Of a DNA stretch of 64,000 nucleotides, positions 1 to 11,891 are shown piece after piece. Under the pieces are notes generated by a model. It saw only the letters and a program-made list of their open reading frames with translations, was not told the DNA's origin and searched no databases. A program made the position numbers and the translations under genes. This DNA comes from Acanthaster planci (lineage: Eukaryota > Echinodermata > Asteroidea > Valvatida > Acanthasteridae): NCBI RefSeq assembly GCF_001949145.1, contig NW_019091365.1, forward strand, positions 1,185,449-1,249,448, given 5' to 3'. Every line of letters starts with the position of its first letter. The stretch's first letter is position 1.

Positions 1-100
1 AGTGACTTTCCCAAGGTCACAGCGTGCAACCAGCAGTTGGATTTAAAGTCTTGAGTCACAAACCCCAACCACTAGGCCACACAGTAGGAGCAATTTGCAA
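1..100 (-). repeat. tRNA-derived SINE fragment
   Basis: Read on the minus strand, an A-box-like TGGCCTAGTGG is followed about 45 bases later by a degraded B-box region and then CCTTGGGAAAGTCAC. That resembles the common invertebrate SINE body in which a tRNA head is followed by a CCTTGGGCAAGGCAC-type sequence. It is cut by the window edge and sits in the NPRL3 intron before the first visible exon. The rest of that intron to 204 shows nothing recognisable. Confidence 0.5.
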
Positions 101-204
101 CATAGTTAGCACCAAGTGCTTGCCTCCAACATACCACTTGTTAACTTAGCGGTCTTGCGTTTGTTTACCCTAAGCACATCTGTTTCATGTGTGTATATCA
201 ACAG

Positions 205-3200
205 GTTGTGCGACAAAGGTGTTATTCACGTCTTCATTAATAACTGGATCGAAGTCAGTTTCTGCTTGCCACACAAGGTGCACAATGTGGATCAGATGTT
301 TGTCATTGAGGTAAGATTGTCCCACCCTCCCTCACCCCTCTCCCTCCCCCTAAAAAGGGAGAGAATATCCTTTATTAATTGGTGTCATTTCCCAGATATT
401 GGTTTATAATTCTTCACCTTGGTTTAGGAATTGTTGATCACAGATGGCTTATTTCAGTATGAAAAAGTCATGTCGAAATGTCGTCAGTGGAAACACGTCC
501 GTGGGTATTTGCAGTAAAATCACCCTCTTATTCTTCCTCCCCTGAAAAATGAGGCAAAAATACAAAGAAAGTCCCAAATCTTTCTATACTTGACATTTCT
601 TTAAATTTATTCCCCTTACATACACCTGACAGATGATTAATTTCTCTATGGAAAAAATATTGCCAAACTTTACTCTTGAAAGACTTAAGGCCCCCCCCTA
701 GAAATTAGCATCCTAGACAGATGAACTTCATGTATGCCACTATCTTAGATTAATTTTATTTTACAACCATGTAGTCGGGAGATCTTGGAGCTGTTGGTTG
801 GTGTTATTGCCATCATTTATCAGCGTTTGCCAGTGTTTGTCCCCAGAGAGCTCTCTCAGCTGCCAAAACTTACCAAAGATAATGAAACAGTCATGTGCCA
901 GTGAGTTGAAGTGTCTCACAGCACTGGACTCTTACGTTTCTCTACCCCATACTGCTTTTCATCACAGCCTGCTGTTAACAGTGAATTCCTCTTGCTTCCC
1001 ACAGCCAGAGATCATAGAGCAGAGCCTGCTTGCCATCAGACCCTACCACGCCCTCCTCCTCCTGGAAGATGAGAAGGAGCTGCAGCAGTCACTGCCCAAG
1101 GACTGCTCGCCGTCGCTGCGCCGTGTCGTCAAGTGGTGCTCCCCGCTGAAAAGCCTGCAGCAGCTTAGTCAAGACACAGATCTGGCTTTGTCACAGGTGG
1201 GGATTTCATTGGAACTGTTTCTTACAGAGATGCTACTTTTCCGATTTTAATCGGAAATCCGACTTTTTGGTATTTTTCTCCCCAAATCCGATTTTTTTTC
1301 ACATTTCCCCTTTCAATGTTTTCAACATGACTGGAAGCAAATCTATGATGTGCATGTATCCTGCTCCTTACAACTGGGTATTTAATCTTGTGCGCAGTCG
1401 TCAGTAGAGTGCTTATGTCAGTCATATTGTGGTGCGAAATACGAAGGACAGTGTTGAGTGGTGTCGTCAGTGACTGGAAATACGTTTCAAATATTGACCT
1501 TTAACGCATGTAAATCGCTTGTCATGGACAGCTCGATGCATGCACATGCGACATGGGCGATGCATGAACGTATACAACAAACGTACATTGTACATGTAAA
1601 TTGGATGATCAACACGTGGATCGCCTTCATGTTCGAGGGCCGACAAAATGCAGCATCTAATTGTCAAGAGAAACAAGGATCTTCAGGATATTGAAAGAGA
1701 TATCAAGGACAAATTTAGTGGAGATGGCTCGACGAAAAGGACGACAATGGTGATTTCATTTCTACTTATATTAGAAAGCTTTTGTTTGCCAGGTAAGCCT
1801 ACCCGGCTACCAATTACCGTCATGACCATAACACTGCGTACTTCCGATCGGGCAGAAAGCTTTTTGTCATGTTCGTATCTTTTTGAGTAAAAAACAGCAG
1901 GCTGGCCTACATGTAGGCTGCAACTCATGACTGTGATCGACTGGTGATGATTAAGAAAGAACTTTTTTGTTTTTATAGCCGACGAGATGGTGAAGATGCA
2001 TGTTTTGTACATGCACGCAGACCCATGCATTAATATGTATAAAACCAACACTGAGCGATTTTTCCAATTTTTTTGGCATAGGCTAGTGCCATCTCTGTTC
2101 TTAGGTGCACGCTTTGAATTGCACAAATGTCTTGTTGGATTGAGGACAGTCAGGGTGAGTTATGGACTGCAACCTTAGATACGGTGACCATTGAGATACA
2201 GTAAGGGAAGGGCCCCCCAGTAAGCTAGTCTGGTAGCAAGAACCCCTTTCATACCGGACCAGCTACCGGACTTGGAGACTGGTCTTGTGGTTGATCAAAC
2301 ACTCATCCATCCTACAATCTATTGTTTGTAGTTTGACTGGCACAATCTAACCCAGAGGAAACCCCTGTCATGTTTTTCACACTCTACACTAAACAATAGA
2401 AACCCTTCCCAAGCATTCTGCAAAAGCTACAGCCAACGTGGTTTTTCACACAATGGAACTGGACCGTACACCGCCTGGGTGTCGGCCAGGAGCGTAGCAA
2501 TGGAGCCTCCCTCACCGGCATATCAAAGCCCCTGCCATGGAGTTGAATGAAAAAAGATGTCTGAGGTCACTGGAAAATTCTCCCAAAAACCTTTGAAACC
2601 CTTAGTTAACTTTATCATTCCTGGATATAACATTTCAGCTTTATTTTCAATTCCAACTCTTACTTTCAATCAAACGGATTTTTCACCGAAAATAAAGTTA
2701 CAAGCCCTCAAACATAAATGGACTCTATACTAAGCTGAACAGACTGAACTGTCTAAAAGTTCTTATCTGAGGTTTACTTCTTGAAGTGGTACATGTTGCT
2801 TAAACTCCTACCGAATCTGCTTGCATCACTTGTGGATGTACCAGTCTTGAAAGTCTGGATATTGCATTATTGCCTGCTGGAAGCGAGCATGATTGCTGCC
2901 GGTACCACTGTAATTGACTTGTCTCGACCACTGCCCTGAAGATCCTACCTTTCATGCAAGCCTGATTGCTATCATGGCCCAAATGTACCCCATGTTTGCA
3001 GTCCAATCGTGGATTCTTTGAAGTGGCCATGCGACCAATCCGAAGGAAGCATTGTGCTTAAGAGGCGTGGCTAAAGCCTGGCTTCTGCTGCCTGCCCGAT
3101 TGCAGCCGAAGCACTTGAGCATCGCCAGTCCTAGCCCATCTGTAGACAAAATGGACATGCGTTCCCAACGCAGTGCTGGGAATGCGCTGTTTTGCATTGC

Positions 3201-6200
3201 CAAATCTCACTCTTTTTTTTAAAAGGTAAAAAAGGAAAGGGGAAGGATTAAAAAGACAAAGAAAACACACAACTATATTTAATCATTTTTTATACTCAAA
3301 CGTTTTGAAATGCAAAATGGTCAGCCCTCAAGCAATTGAAAAGAAATGATCATGTGATCAAACAGAAAAACCCCACTGGCCAATCGAGCAGGCACTGTAC
3401 GCATCGCACCGCGGCGTGCGAGAGAAATGTCACAAAAAGTACACAGTTTGGTGGTTTCTGTTATACTTCTCAGTGGAAAAGAAAATTTTACATTCATAAT
3501 AAAAACATGAAACCTCGGCAAACTGATGATTTTTAGAAGAATTTGTTGTTGGATACCGCTATAGGCAATAACCCCTTATAATGTCTCCAATAGTCACTGC
3601 GGGAGGCTAGTAGTGTTTTGATCCTGTTCATGTACATGTACGTAAGCAAGACTCGGGAACTTTCTTTGGCTCGAAATCCGGATAGCCTAAGTCAAATTTT
3701 TTATCAACTGAGGTTTGAGTTATCAAACGTGTAGAATGTATAAACTTCTTCCTACCATAGTATAACACGTACACACCTGTGTATATACGAGTCATTCTGT
3801 CCATGTTTGGTTTAATGAAGTTGAAAAATGTTAAGGCTTATTTTCATTAAAAGGTATGTTGTTCGAGCAAAGGCATGTCCGAAAACTGCTGAGCTTCCAT
3901 GCTTACGTACGATGGCCCACCCAGCAGGCAGAACATAAATGTACTCATCTGAAAATAATGTCCAGCTAAAAAATTCCAGACCAAACCCAATCCATTCGTG
4001 GAGTTCCCTTATTGCATGCAGCATTACACGTGAAAAATATCACACCTCAATGCAAACGCTGGCACTGCATGCCATAGGAAGTTTAACGTTCTGTTTTCGT
4101 GTTTTTTAACACCCACTTCTTCCAAAGAATCAACATATATACATATATTACAACGGCGTTCCACTGTACTTGTAGGATATTTTTGTACCACAGCCTCATA
4201 CTTTTCCACATTGTGCCCAAAGAGCTGTATATGGTACCACAATAGGCCATGCGCATTGGCCAAGTTCAGTCAAGTTCAAATTGCAATCCACCTCCCCAAA
4301 CTTGTCAAGCTTTGTATGTGTTTATATAATAAATGGGAGATTAGCTTGTTGAGACATTATCCAGAGGTGTGCTGAGTTTTTCTCTTTTCAATCATACAGT
4401 TGTTGGCAGAGATGGACTAATGTCCCTTCTGTTTCCCTTGTAGGTGTTTCAGATTGTAGGTCACATGGTCTACTGGGGCAAAGCAACAATAATCTATCCT
4501 ATCTGTGGCAGTAATGTGTACATCTTGTCACCCAGGGCCCCAACATCAGGGTAAGTCTTTTCAATAAGGAGTTTAGTAAAATCTGGTGCCTGTTTTGGAC
4601 CCTTATTTTGTAAAATCTAACAGAGACTTTACTACTGTCAGAGATTTTGCCAAAAATGTCATGACACACTTGGACTTAAGCCCTCTATTTCCAGCTAACT
4701 AGTGCAGACATTTAATTCATTCGACCACGAAGCTTGCTGGGGTCGGTTGGCTTGTTGAAGTCAAGTTTGAGATAATCATAACGTACATGTACCACAAGGA
4801 CTGGAAATAGGGTTTTTTCTCCTTTTTATCCGTGCTGTAACCAATAGACAGAAAATCAAACTTGAAATGATGCATCGTAAAAAAAGCTGATTTGTTCTGA
4901 CAAATATCAGACCCTTTTCTGGTCAAGGCTGCTATGCCAGTACAACTTACCTACATCTCTTTCTGAGACATCGACTCTAAGACAGACAAGAAAACATCTT
5001 CCTTCATAAATTTTTGTTCAGAAATTCCCCGCACCATGAAGAGTTCCGTGATGTCACAGCAGGAGGGTGCCTAACAGAGGCCCTAGCCGCATTCTCACAG
5101 CCAACCCTGTTCAGCGATGTCACGAACATTGGAGAGAAAGAGGTACAAACTGCCCCCCTACCCTCACCTCAGTCACCCCCTGCTCTCTTATTTTCAATTG
5201 AATTGGAGCAAAAGAAGTTACGTATTACAGATACATATACTTTTAATGAATCTCTTCACGGTTTTTGTGTTGACAGAATGAGGCTGAGAAGGTGAAAATT
5301 CTTGTCTGGCTGCTGCAGAAGAGGCTTCTCATACAGGTGAAACCAGTACAACTTTACTTTCTCCATGTGTATGAAGACAAACAGAGACTTGTTTGTGTAA
5401 ATGTGTCTACAACAAACCAAAAGCTTTACATTTCAGAGCTCTCAAGAAAGTTGTTGAGAGATTGTGCATGAAAGCTCATTCAGCTTGGCTGATTTCTTAT
5501 TGCAGCTTCACACATATGTATTCCTGATGATGCCAACCGAGAGGCCAACCCAACTCCTGGACCTTCACGACCAGCATGTCAAGACGTCCCCATCATCGTC
5601 AGCATCACAGGACAAGAACAGCTCAGCCAGCACCAACCCATCACACCATAGTTCCACAGGAAATGTTGCAGACAACATGTCGAGTGAGCATAGGTTGTTA
5701 TGGAAATGGGATTAGGGAAGAGCAAGACGTACTGTGATCTTTTGCCTGGAGACTTTGCTCACCTGGGAAAGTCTTATAATTCACCCATAAACCAGCAATA
5801 AGGCCACTGGTGCACATCTACGCACCCCAAGGGCCTGTGGTTGACCAGAAGGGGGGACTATTTCCCGAGACTGAAGGCCATGGGAAATAGGACCTTCTTC
5901 TGGTTACTGACAGGCCTGGGGGAGGGGGGGGAGATGGGCATGCACTGGTGACTGAATTGTGCCAGTCCATATGTGTTTTGATGTTACAACACAAATCTGT
6001 CAAGAATGTAAAATAAGAAAAGAAACTTTTCAGGATTTTATAATGGAACTCTTTCAATTTAACCATAAAATTCATAAGCAATTCAGGAGGCAGTGTTATC
6101 ATTTAAGGAATTCTTGTAGTTTCCCAAGATTCCGTTTCTGAGTTCACTGTTCTCGCCATTTGAGGGTGCTGTAACCACTCAAAAACTTTGAGTATGAAAT

Positions 6201-8273
6201 TTTCTTGGCGTGCATCTAATTCATGCTGATGAAAATCTGGCGTACTAGCCTGTATTAGGGAACCTAGGTGACCGTAAAGAACCAGCAAGAGGTGCGTTAT
6301 AATATCTGTCAGGTCGTCTATTTATTTATTTTTTTTGAGATTGTAGTTCATGTGTTATATTTTGTTCTCTGCCATCTTCCTTAGTGCATTACAGCAGAAG
6401 AGAGGGGGTGGGGCTGCTAATAAAAGCTGGGAGTTTAAAACTCAGATATTGGATTAGATGGTTTATTTTTTTATGATTTCTTGGTCTTTTCAGGTTGCAG
6501 CTAGTGCGCACACTAGTATACAAATATAGATTGACAGTGAGGTCAGTGGTACACTTCTGTGTGCCCTGCGGGACTGTGAGTGACTAGCTTTTGGCCTTAG
6601 GAAAATCAAACCTTTTCTGGTTACTCATAGGCTGGAGGGGGCATGGACGTGCATGAGTGACCAAATTATGCCAGTCTGTATGTATGTCATAACGTATCTT
6701 TGTGGAAATATAAAATAAGAACAGAAACCTTTTAAGATTCTATAATTCAACTGTTAATTTAAAAATTGAGTCATAAGTATTTCCACAACAAATAGTCCAA
6801 ACAAATAGGACTGAGTCAATTCGAATAATTCACTATTCAAATATCGAATTCACTGATCAAATACCCAAAGATTTGGTCTTGCCGACCAAAAGATTGTTGA
6901 TGATTAAATCATACAAAGTCAGTTGTAATGGTGCACACGATTGTACATTATAATCATTATAATAGCTTCTCATGTCTAATATTATCTCCAGCCACGATTA
7001 AGCAAGATTTAGGAGACGAACAATACTTCTACTTTTTATTCCTTTTAAATTTTTAACGAATAATTTACTTTTTGAATCATCGTAAGATTTCTGTTGCTTT
7101 TATTTGAATCTGCTTGAAATAAGCCTCCATAGTGCCATTTTTCTCATTTCAAACAAAAGAAATTTTTCCCTTTTCATGAATTTTGCATTTGAATATTCAA
7201 ATTTGGAAAACAATATTCAAATCATTATTCGATAATCGAATATTCAGGTATTCAGCACAGCCCTACAACCAAAGGAACACTTTCAGTTTCCCTTGATTAC
7301 TTTTAGTTGTACTTTGTTCAAATCATGTGAATGTGTTTCAGCCAGCCAGGATAAAGAATGTCTTTGCACACTGGGCGTTCGTCAGCAATGGCATCAAGGT
7401 GTCTTTTCATATTTATCCGTCACTCCTCTAAATTTCAATTGGGTTCTCTCAAATGAGTCATTGATTGTACAACATCTCAAAAATACTCTTGTAATGTTCA
7501 ACCATAGTAAGCAAACCTAACTGGTTTTTGTCAGTGGATTCGGACGAGCTGAGCACTAGCCTGGACTCTTACTCTACGCTGTCGCTGGACAACGAGGGAC
7601 TTGGCCACAGCAGACAGAAATTCATGGACATGCTGAAGGAGAACTTGACAGAGGTGGAGAGGCAGTGCGTAATGAATATCCCTGTTGCCAAGAAGCTGGA
7701 GGATCTCAAACTGTTTGCCAGGTGAGAGGGGAACCTGGTTTGTTTGTTTTTTTGTTCAGGGGAGGGTTAGTTTGTGTGACATTTGACTGCTAGAAATGGA
7801 AAGCCAATGCAGGTGTACAATTGGGCGTTTGCACTCATGTAATATTGTTTATTCCAAGTTCAAGGAAAGTTTGGGCAATTTCTAGAATACTGCTTTTTAA
7901 GTACCAAACAGGAAGAATAGGTTGAACCACTATTTTAAGAAAAAACAACTATTCAGAGTTGCTTTCATTGTTGCTGAAGTAATGATGGGGAAATTCTACT
8001 TGGAAAAGATGTCTTTAATTGTATTCTAAATTCTGAAAATTTCTTCAAAATCATTAAAGCACAGTGCAATTCTTGATAAATATTGCAGTTTCATGTGTAA
8101 ATTATCCTAGACTTTGTCCCTACTTTCGGGGTCGCCATCATCTGGAGGAGATCATGTACTATGAGAATGTCAACCGATCTCAAGTCCACATGCTCCTGGA
8201 GAAATTCAAGCAAGTATTAGTTGTCTGCACCCACCAAGATGCAGCTACAGTCGCATACAAGGAGTTCCTATAG
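205..8273 (+). CDS. NPRL3: GATOR1 complex subunit NPRL3, 3' part of gene
   Basis: NPRL3 pairs with NPRL2 and DEPDC5 in GATOR1, which restrains mTORC1 at the lysosome when amino acids are low by acting on RagA/B. Coding exons: 205-310, 1005-1196, 4444-4550, 5022-5142, 5277-5336, 5506-5683, 7535-7721 and 8111-8273 (stop). All junctions are GT-AG and phases agree throughout (entry phase 2, then 0,0,2,0,0,1,2). They encode about 370 residues, matching roughly residue 214 to the end of 569-residue human NPRL3. Recognisable family stretches are [54 protein letters not shown] and [13 protein letters not shown]. The region between the QLHTYV stretch and the FRGRHHLEE stretch is Ser/Thr-rich and diverged, as in other animals. 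The 5' half lies left of the window. The gene ends tail-to-tail with MPG. Identity is secure; only the Ser-rich exon boundary at 5683 is less certain. Confidence 0.95.
1197..4443. other. large NPRL3 intron
   Basis: This 3.2-kb intron separates the two conserved exons that end ALSQ and begin VFQIVGH. Nothing coding was found. It contains a degraded transposon copy (about 2850-3740) and otherwise unique-looking AT-rich sequence. In jawed vertebrates NPRL3 introns hold the alpha-globin enhancers, so its unique parts are candidates for conserved regulatory DNA. No enhancer signature was established here. The smaller intron 311-1004 shows nothing recognisable. Confidence 0.6.
2850..3740. repeat. 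degraded copy of the pogo/Tigger-like element seen at 45995-47556
   Basis: Long stretches match the right half of the element at 45995-47556 in the same order. Shared blocks include GTAATTGACTT, TCAAGCAAGCCTGATTGC-type sequence, TAAAGCCTGGCT, TTTTGAAATGCAAAATGG, CAAACTGATGATTTTTAG and GAGTTATCAA near the end. The left part is not recognisable, so this looks like a truncated or heavily diverged copy inserted in the NPRL3 intron. Confidence 0.7.
4690..4775 (-). repeat. degraded tRNA-derived SINE fragment
   Basis: CTAGTGCAGACATTT, TTCGACCACGAAGCTTGC and GGTCGGTTGGC align in order with CTAGTGCAGATGTCTT, CTCAACCACCGAGTTTGCC and GGTCGGCTGGC in the better preserved copy at 18260-18370. The B box is lost. 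It sits in an NPRL3 intron. Confidence 0.5.
5800..6100. repeat. interspersed repeat, copy 1 of 2 in the same intron
   Basis: This stretch pairs with 6535-6790. Shared in order are a GTGCACATC/GGTACACTTC-like start, GGCCNTRGGAAA, TTCTGGTTACT, GGGGAGATGGGCATGCA versus GGGGGCATGGACGTGCA, TGCCAGTCYRTATG, AAAATAAGAA and TTTATAATGGAAC versus TCTATAATTCAAC. No terminal repeats or target duplication were recognised. Confidence 0.6.
6535..6790. repeat. interspersed repeat, copy 2 of 2 in the same intron
   Basis: Diverged partner of 5800-6100 in direct orientation about 700 bases away. It could be a local duplication or two insertions of one family. The hAT-type element that starts at 6806 lies immediately to its right. 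Confidence 0.6.
6806..7265. mobile_element. hAT-type MITE (copy 1)
   Basis: A 460-base non-coding element with short imperfect terminal inverted repeats: it begins TAGGACTGAGTC and ends GCACAGCCCTA. The flanking 8-mers CAAACAAA (6798-6805) and CAACCAAA (7266-7273) differ at one base, as an aged 8-bp target duplication would. Its whole length aligns with the element at 53345-53773, including ATTGTACATTATAATC and AATAATTTACTTTTTGAATC. Eight-base duplications with TAGGGCTG-like ends are typical of hAT elements. It holds no transposase, so it was mobilised in trans. It lies in the NPRL3 intron before exon 7535. Confidence 0.8.
7342..7398 (+). CDS. NPRL3: possible extra cassette exon of NPRL3
   Basis: A 57-base stretch is bounded by a TTTCAG acceptor and an AAG/GTGTCT donor. 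It is open in the frame needed between the exon ending at 5683 (phase 1) and the exon starting at 7535 (phase 1), so including it would add 19 residues ([17 protein letters not shown] at its core) without changing frame. It falls in the poorly conserved Ser-rich linker, so homology cannot decide. Its symmetry and the open frame may be chance. Confidence 0.3.
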
Positions 8274-8422
8274 CATCAGGCTTGTGCTGGTTAAATTCAT
8301 TTATGCAGTAATTGAAATAGAAATTTTATCCTTGACTGGAGTAACAAACAACATTACCATTTCACATCTTATACAAACGTTTCTCTGAGGTAGAGCATGA
8401 CAAAAAAATTCAAGCACTCTTG

Positions 8423-8428
8423 AATAAA
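8423..8428 (+). terminator. candidate NPRL3 polyadenylation signal
   Basis: AATAAA lies 150 bases after the NPRL3 stop codon. It is the first canonical hexamer seen on this strand, so it is a reasonable 3' end. The actual cleavage site is unknown. Confidence 0.5.
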
Positions 8429-9172
8429 TTGTATCTTCTGTGTTTGTACTTTTCAGTTTCCATTATGTTGGCAATAACAAGTTGTAATCCTATTCTCGCA
8501 TTACTTTTTGAGGATTTTTTTGTATCAGTGTTGTAGTCAAGTCCATAACATCTTTCTAGAAGACTGGTCATAAGTAACTGGTTGAACAATGAAAAAGCAA
8601 TGTGTGTGACTTTGCTTAAGACTGGATAACCTCTGATGGACTTACCTAGGACTGGCGATGAACTACAGCACTGGATCATATGAGACCCGTCACGACAAAG
8701 TGAGAGTAAAGTCACATCCTGCTCTTTCCTATTTTAAGAGCTCAAAGTCACATTGAAGTGGAGGTCAGTTTTTTGGGTTTTGTAATATTTGGAAAGAGTC
8801 TCCTGTTAATTCCAAATATTTTGCAGGATCATACATTTAAAAATGTCATTTTCTCAGCAATTTTGACGTTAGCATTTTTGTGAATGCTCTTAAATGTTAA
8901 AACAATATTGGGAACAAAGACGCAAAGCTTCCAGTCACCTTATACTTCTACGCTAAGTTTTCCATGTACATACCACTGGAAAGCTCTCTTTCTGCTGAAT
9001 TCAAAAATACCAATATCTCAGTTTTTGAACATTCCTACTTCCAGCTCATTCTGTGGTGACAGGTCACGTTGACATACATGTATGAATGAATAATGTTCCT
9101 ATGCAGTCTCCTGATGTACCAGAGACATGTTACTAGATCTTGGCAAATCACGTCAATGTTCTTTGAAAGTTC

Positions 9173-9178
9173 TTTATT
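9173..9178 (-). terminator. candidate MPG polyadenylation signal
   Basis: AATAAA on the minus strand (TTTATT on the plus), about 525 bases beyond the MPG stop. Nearer variant hexamers cannot be excluded. Confidence 0.35.
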
Positions 9179-9703
9179 TTCTGTTTCTTGTGTCCACATG
9201 CAAACAAAGCATGTCTTGTGCTTTGTTGCAAAAGGTTGTATGAATTTGTAAATAAAAAAATAGATGCATACTAACCAGTCTGCATGAAACTTTCCTTCAG
9301 GATAGTCATCAAAAGCAAAACTGGACTGAAACAAAATCGGTTCACAGCAGTTTACCCATTTCGTATTTTCTAATGATGAAAATGGCAATGCCCTTGCTGT
9401 TCACAAAGTGTGACATTGTGACAAATGAAAGTTTCACAACAGGCTTTGGCTGAATCTAATTTCCCTGCTGAATACGCTACTATGAATTATTTCAGTAGAT
9501 TTTCAGTAAAAAAAAGACCCCATGGCACAAATATGATTTTTTGTAAAATGTCAATTACAAAATTATACAATCTTGTTCCTCTATACTTTGGTGAGAATGA
9601 CACATGGGACCTTGAGTGACATAATTTTTACAGTATAAGTGCAATATTTTATGTCTACAACTTTCCATTACATTTCACCAGATTACTTTAACAGTGGCAA
9701 TCT

Positions 9704-11891
9704 TCAAGTACTTTCCATCGCCTTTTCGGCTTCCTTGTTCCTCTTGCTTACACATTGCTCACCCCTGATGTAATACCGCAGCGGTTTCTTCACCCACTCC
9801 GGTGTTGCATAGTCCACACCGATCCGAGGGCATACAACAATGTTGTCTGCCTCAACTGGACCCTGTCCCGCCTCCAACCAGAAGTTGGAACAGGTGGCCA
9901 GGTTCACCTTGTTTGTCTCGGCCCTGTTGATCTGGAGGGCCTCTGTGAGTTTGCCTGGTCCGCTGCACAGATCTCTGGTCTTGATCTCCTTGGTTGGGTT
10001 CTTGCGGCGTCGGCCTCGGTACTTGCACATCGTCAGGATGCCCTCCTTGGGTTCCAAGGCTCGGATGAGTACTGCTTGCCCATCACCTGGGTAACCAAGT
10101 ACATGTACCCCCATCAGGTGGAGACAACTTCTTAAAAATGCTGCTGAGTTTGCACCTTGTCTTAAATATTTAGTGAAGAATGGCATGTATCCTCTGCATG
10201 GTCTCACTGAACTTATGGATATCATGCTTTTCAAAAAATGAGGTGGTGAACTAATGAGTTAATTTGAATTAGAAAGTTGCTTGTCTGAATCCATTAGTCA
10301 CTACATACATCCATAGGTAAGATTTTTGACGATGTTCTCAAGTGGTGACATCCATGTTCTCATGGAGAGGGATGTATTTACATGTAGTTGACGGTTCAAG
10401 GAAACATTTTGGTGTGGAGAACATGTACTTGGCTGGGCTTTGCTTTCAGTGATGCTGCAAAATCATCCAAACAGGGTCCACGATGTCTAATCCCCCGAAG
10501 CTGATAAATACTAGACTAGTTACCTTTGTGAGAGGTGAAATAAAAGGATCAGCAGTGTTTTACTCACCACAGCTTGAGATGTTAAGACAGTCATACATGC
10601 CATAGATGAGATACACATAGCAGGTTCCTGGACTCATATACATTGCTTCCACCCTACTTGACCTGTTGCCCTTGTAGGAATGGCACGCTGAATCCTCTTT
10701 CCCCAGATATGCTTCAGTCTCAACAATGGTGCCAGATAGACGCTCACCACTGCCAAGCAAGTGCACTAACCTCTGACCCAGTAGTGACTTGGCCAAGTCC
10801 TCACAGGGCTTATCAAAGAATGAAGCTGGTAATCTTGCACCTGTGATATGAATATTTAACACTTGGATGGCATGTATGATTGGGCATGGTGTTAACATTG
10901 GAGGGGTTTCTAAAGTGAGTTGGGTCATTTGCTTGAAGTGACCCGAGTCCTTTGCCCGTCGGGACCCAAGTTGAGTCATTGACTCGAGTCATTAAAACTC
11001 TGATTCATACCCTGCTGCTTGTGAGTAGACTTGTGATTTGGCACTTCATAGACTCGTGATGGCTTCCAGATCTCTTGGAAAATTTGTCTGTGGAAATTAC
11101 TCTCCTCTGACATGAGTAAAACAACTACATGTATGTATCAAGTTGACAAATTGGTCCCCTGCTGTTGATGAGTTCACCATTCAGGATTCACAAGTGCTAA
11201 TAATATTACCCTCGACAAATAGAAGCAAAGGAATGTAAAGCCATAAGCTGTTTCAATCACAGTTGATACATCATGAGCCAGGATAGATGGTTAACATTTT
11301 TTGGTCCTCGACATGTGGATATAATTCATGGTAGTTAGACAGATTAATGTGAAACTTTGACATCTGTTAGAGGTTAGTTTAGCCTATTCATAATTCAAAA
11401 ATCAAGTATGATTTATGAGACAGTACAGTCCTTCAAGTAGAGTTGCCATTACGCATGTTATGAAAAATTTTGACTTGACAAATGAAAAGACTGAGCCAAC
11501 TACTGCTGTTCCATAATTGATGACATTTAAAATAAAAATCCCACTGCAAGTAAATTTATGATTAAACACTGTACAAGAAAAAGCCATGATTCAGTTCGTG
11601 ATTATTTCCTCAGGCTTATAGTTATCAAGAAGCAGAAGCTTATAGGGAGGGGCTGCTTGGCTCCTCCCACCTCTCACCCCCATATGGCAGCTCTGCTGAA
11701 GAATTAGTGGTTTGAACTACGATTTTTGAAAACTTTAACTTACCCTTTTTAGGCTTGGGCTTTGTGATGCTTTTAGGCGCAGAGAAGTAACGGCTCTTTA
11801 CGGTGGCACTGCTGTCATTGCTGCTGCTTCCTCCAGAATCAGTTGTGCTGCCCTCATGTTTCCGTTTGCGGCCTTTTTTAGGACCCGGCAT
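9704..11891 (-). CDS. MPG: DNA-3-methyladenine glycosylase (alkyladenine glycosylase)
   Basis: Nuclear base-excision enzyme that cuts 3-methyladenine, 7-methylguanine, hypoxanthine and ethenoadenine from DNA. Three coding exons: 11891-11744, 10840-10568 and 10086-9704 (stop). Both introns are phase 1 with GT-AG ends, giving 267 residues (human 298). Human active-site residues are all present at a constant offset of 33: E92 (E125, catalytic base), Y94 (Y127), H103 (H136), Y126 (Y159), Y129 (Y162, the intercalating tyrosine), N136 (N169) and R149 (R182). Landmark strings are IVETEAYLG, YVYLIYGMY, CLNISSCGDG and RALEPKEG. The N terminus is short, lysine-rich (KKGRKRKH) and Ser-rich, a likely nuclear signal. 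The start follows CACACA in an acceptable Kozak setting and is the first ATG of an exon with a strong GTAAGT donor. MPG is tail-to-tail with NPRL3 and head-to-head with the iRhom gene. Confidence 0.95.

Larger units (their letters stand above)
8274..9703. other. convergent 3' region between NPRL3 and MPG
   Basis: No gene was found in these 1.4 kb. They probably hold the 3' untranslated regions of both tail-to-tail genes. A plus-strand AATAAA lies at 8423-8428 and a minus-strand one at 9173-9178. The remainder is AT-rich and featureless to inspection. Confidence 0.6.

Noticed and set aside
1683-2126. 147-codon minus-strand frame in the NPRL3 intron
   Set aside because: No homology signal, opposite strand to the host gene, and equal-sized frames lie across it on the other strand. 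Treated as chance.
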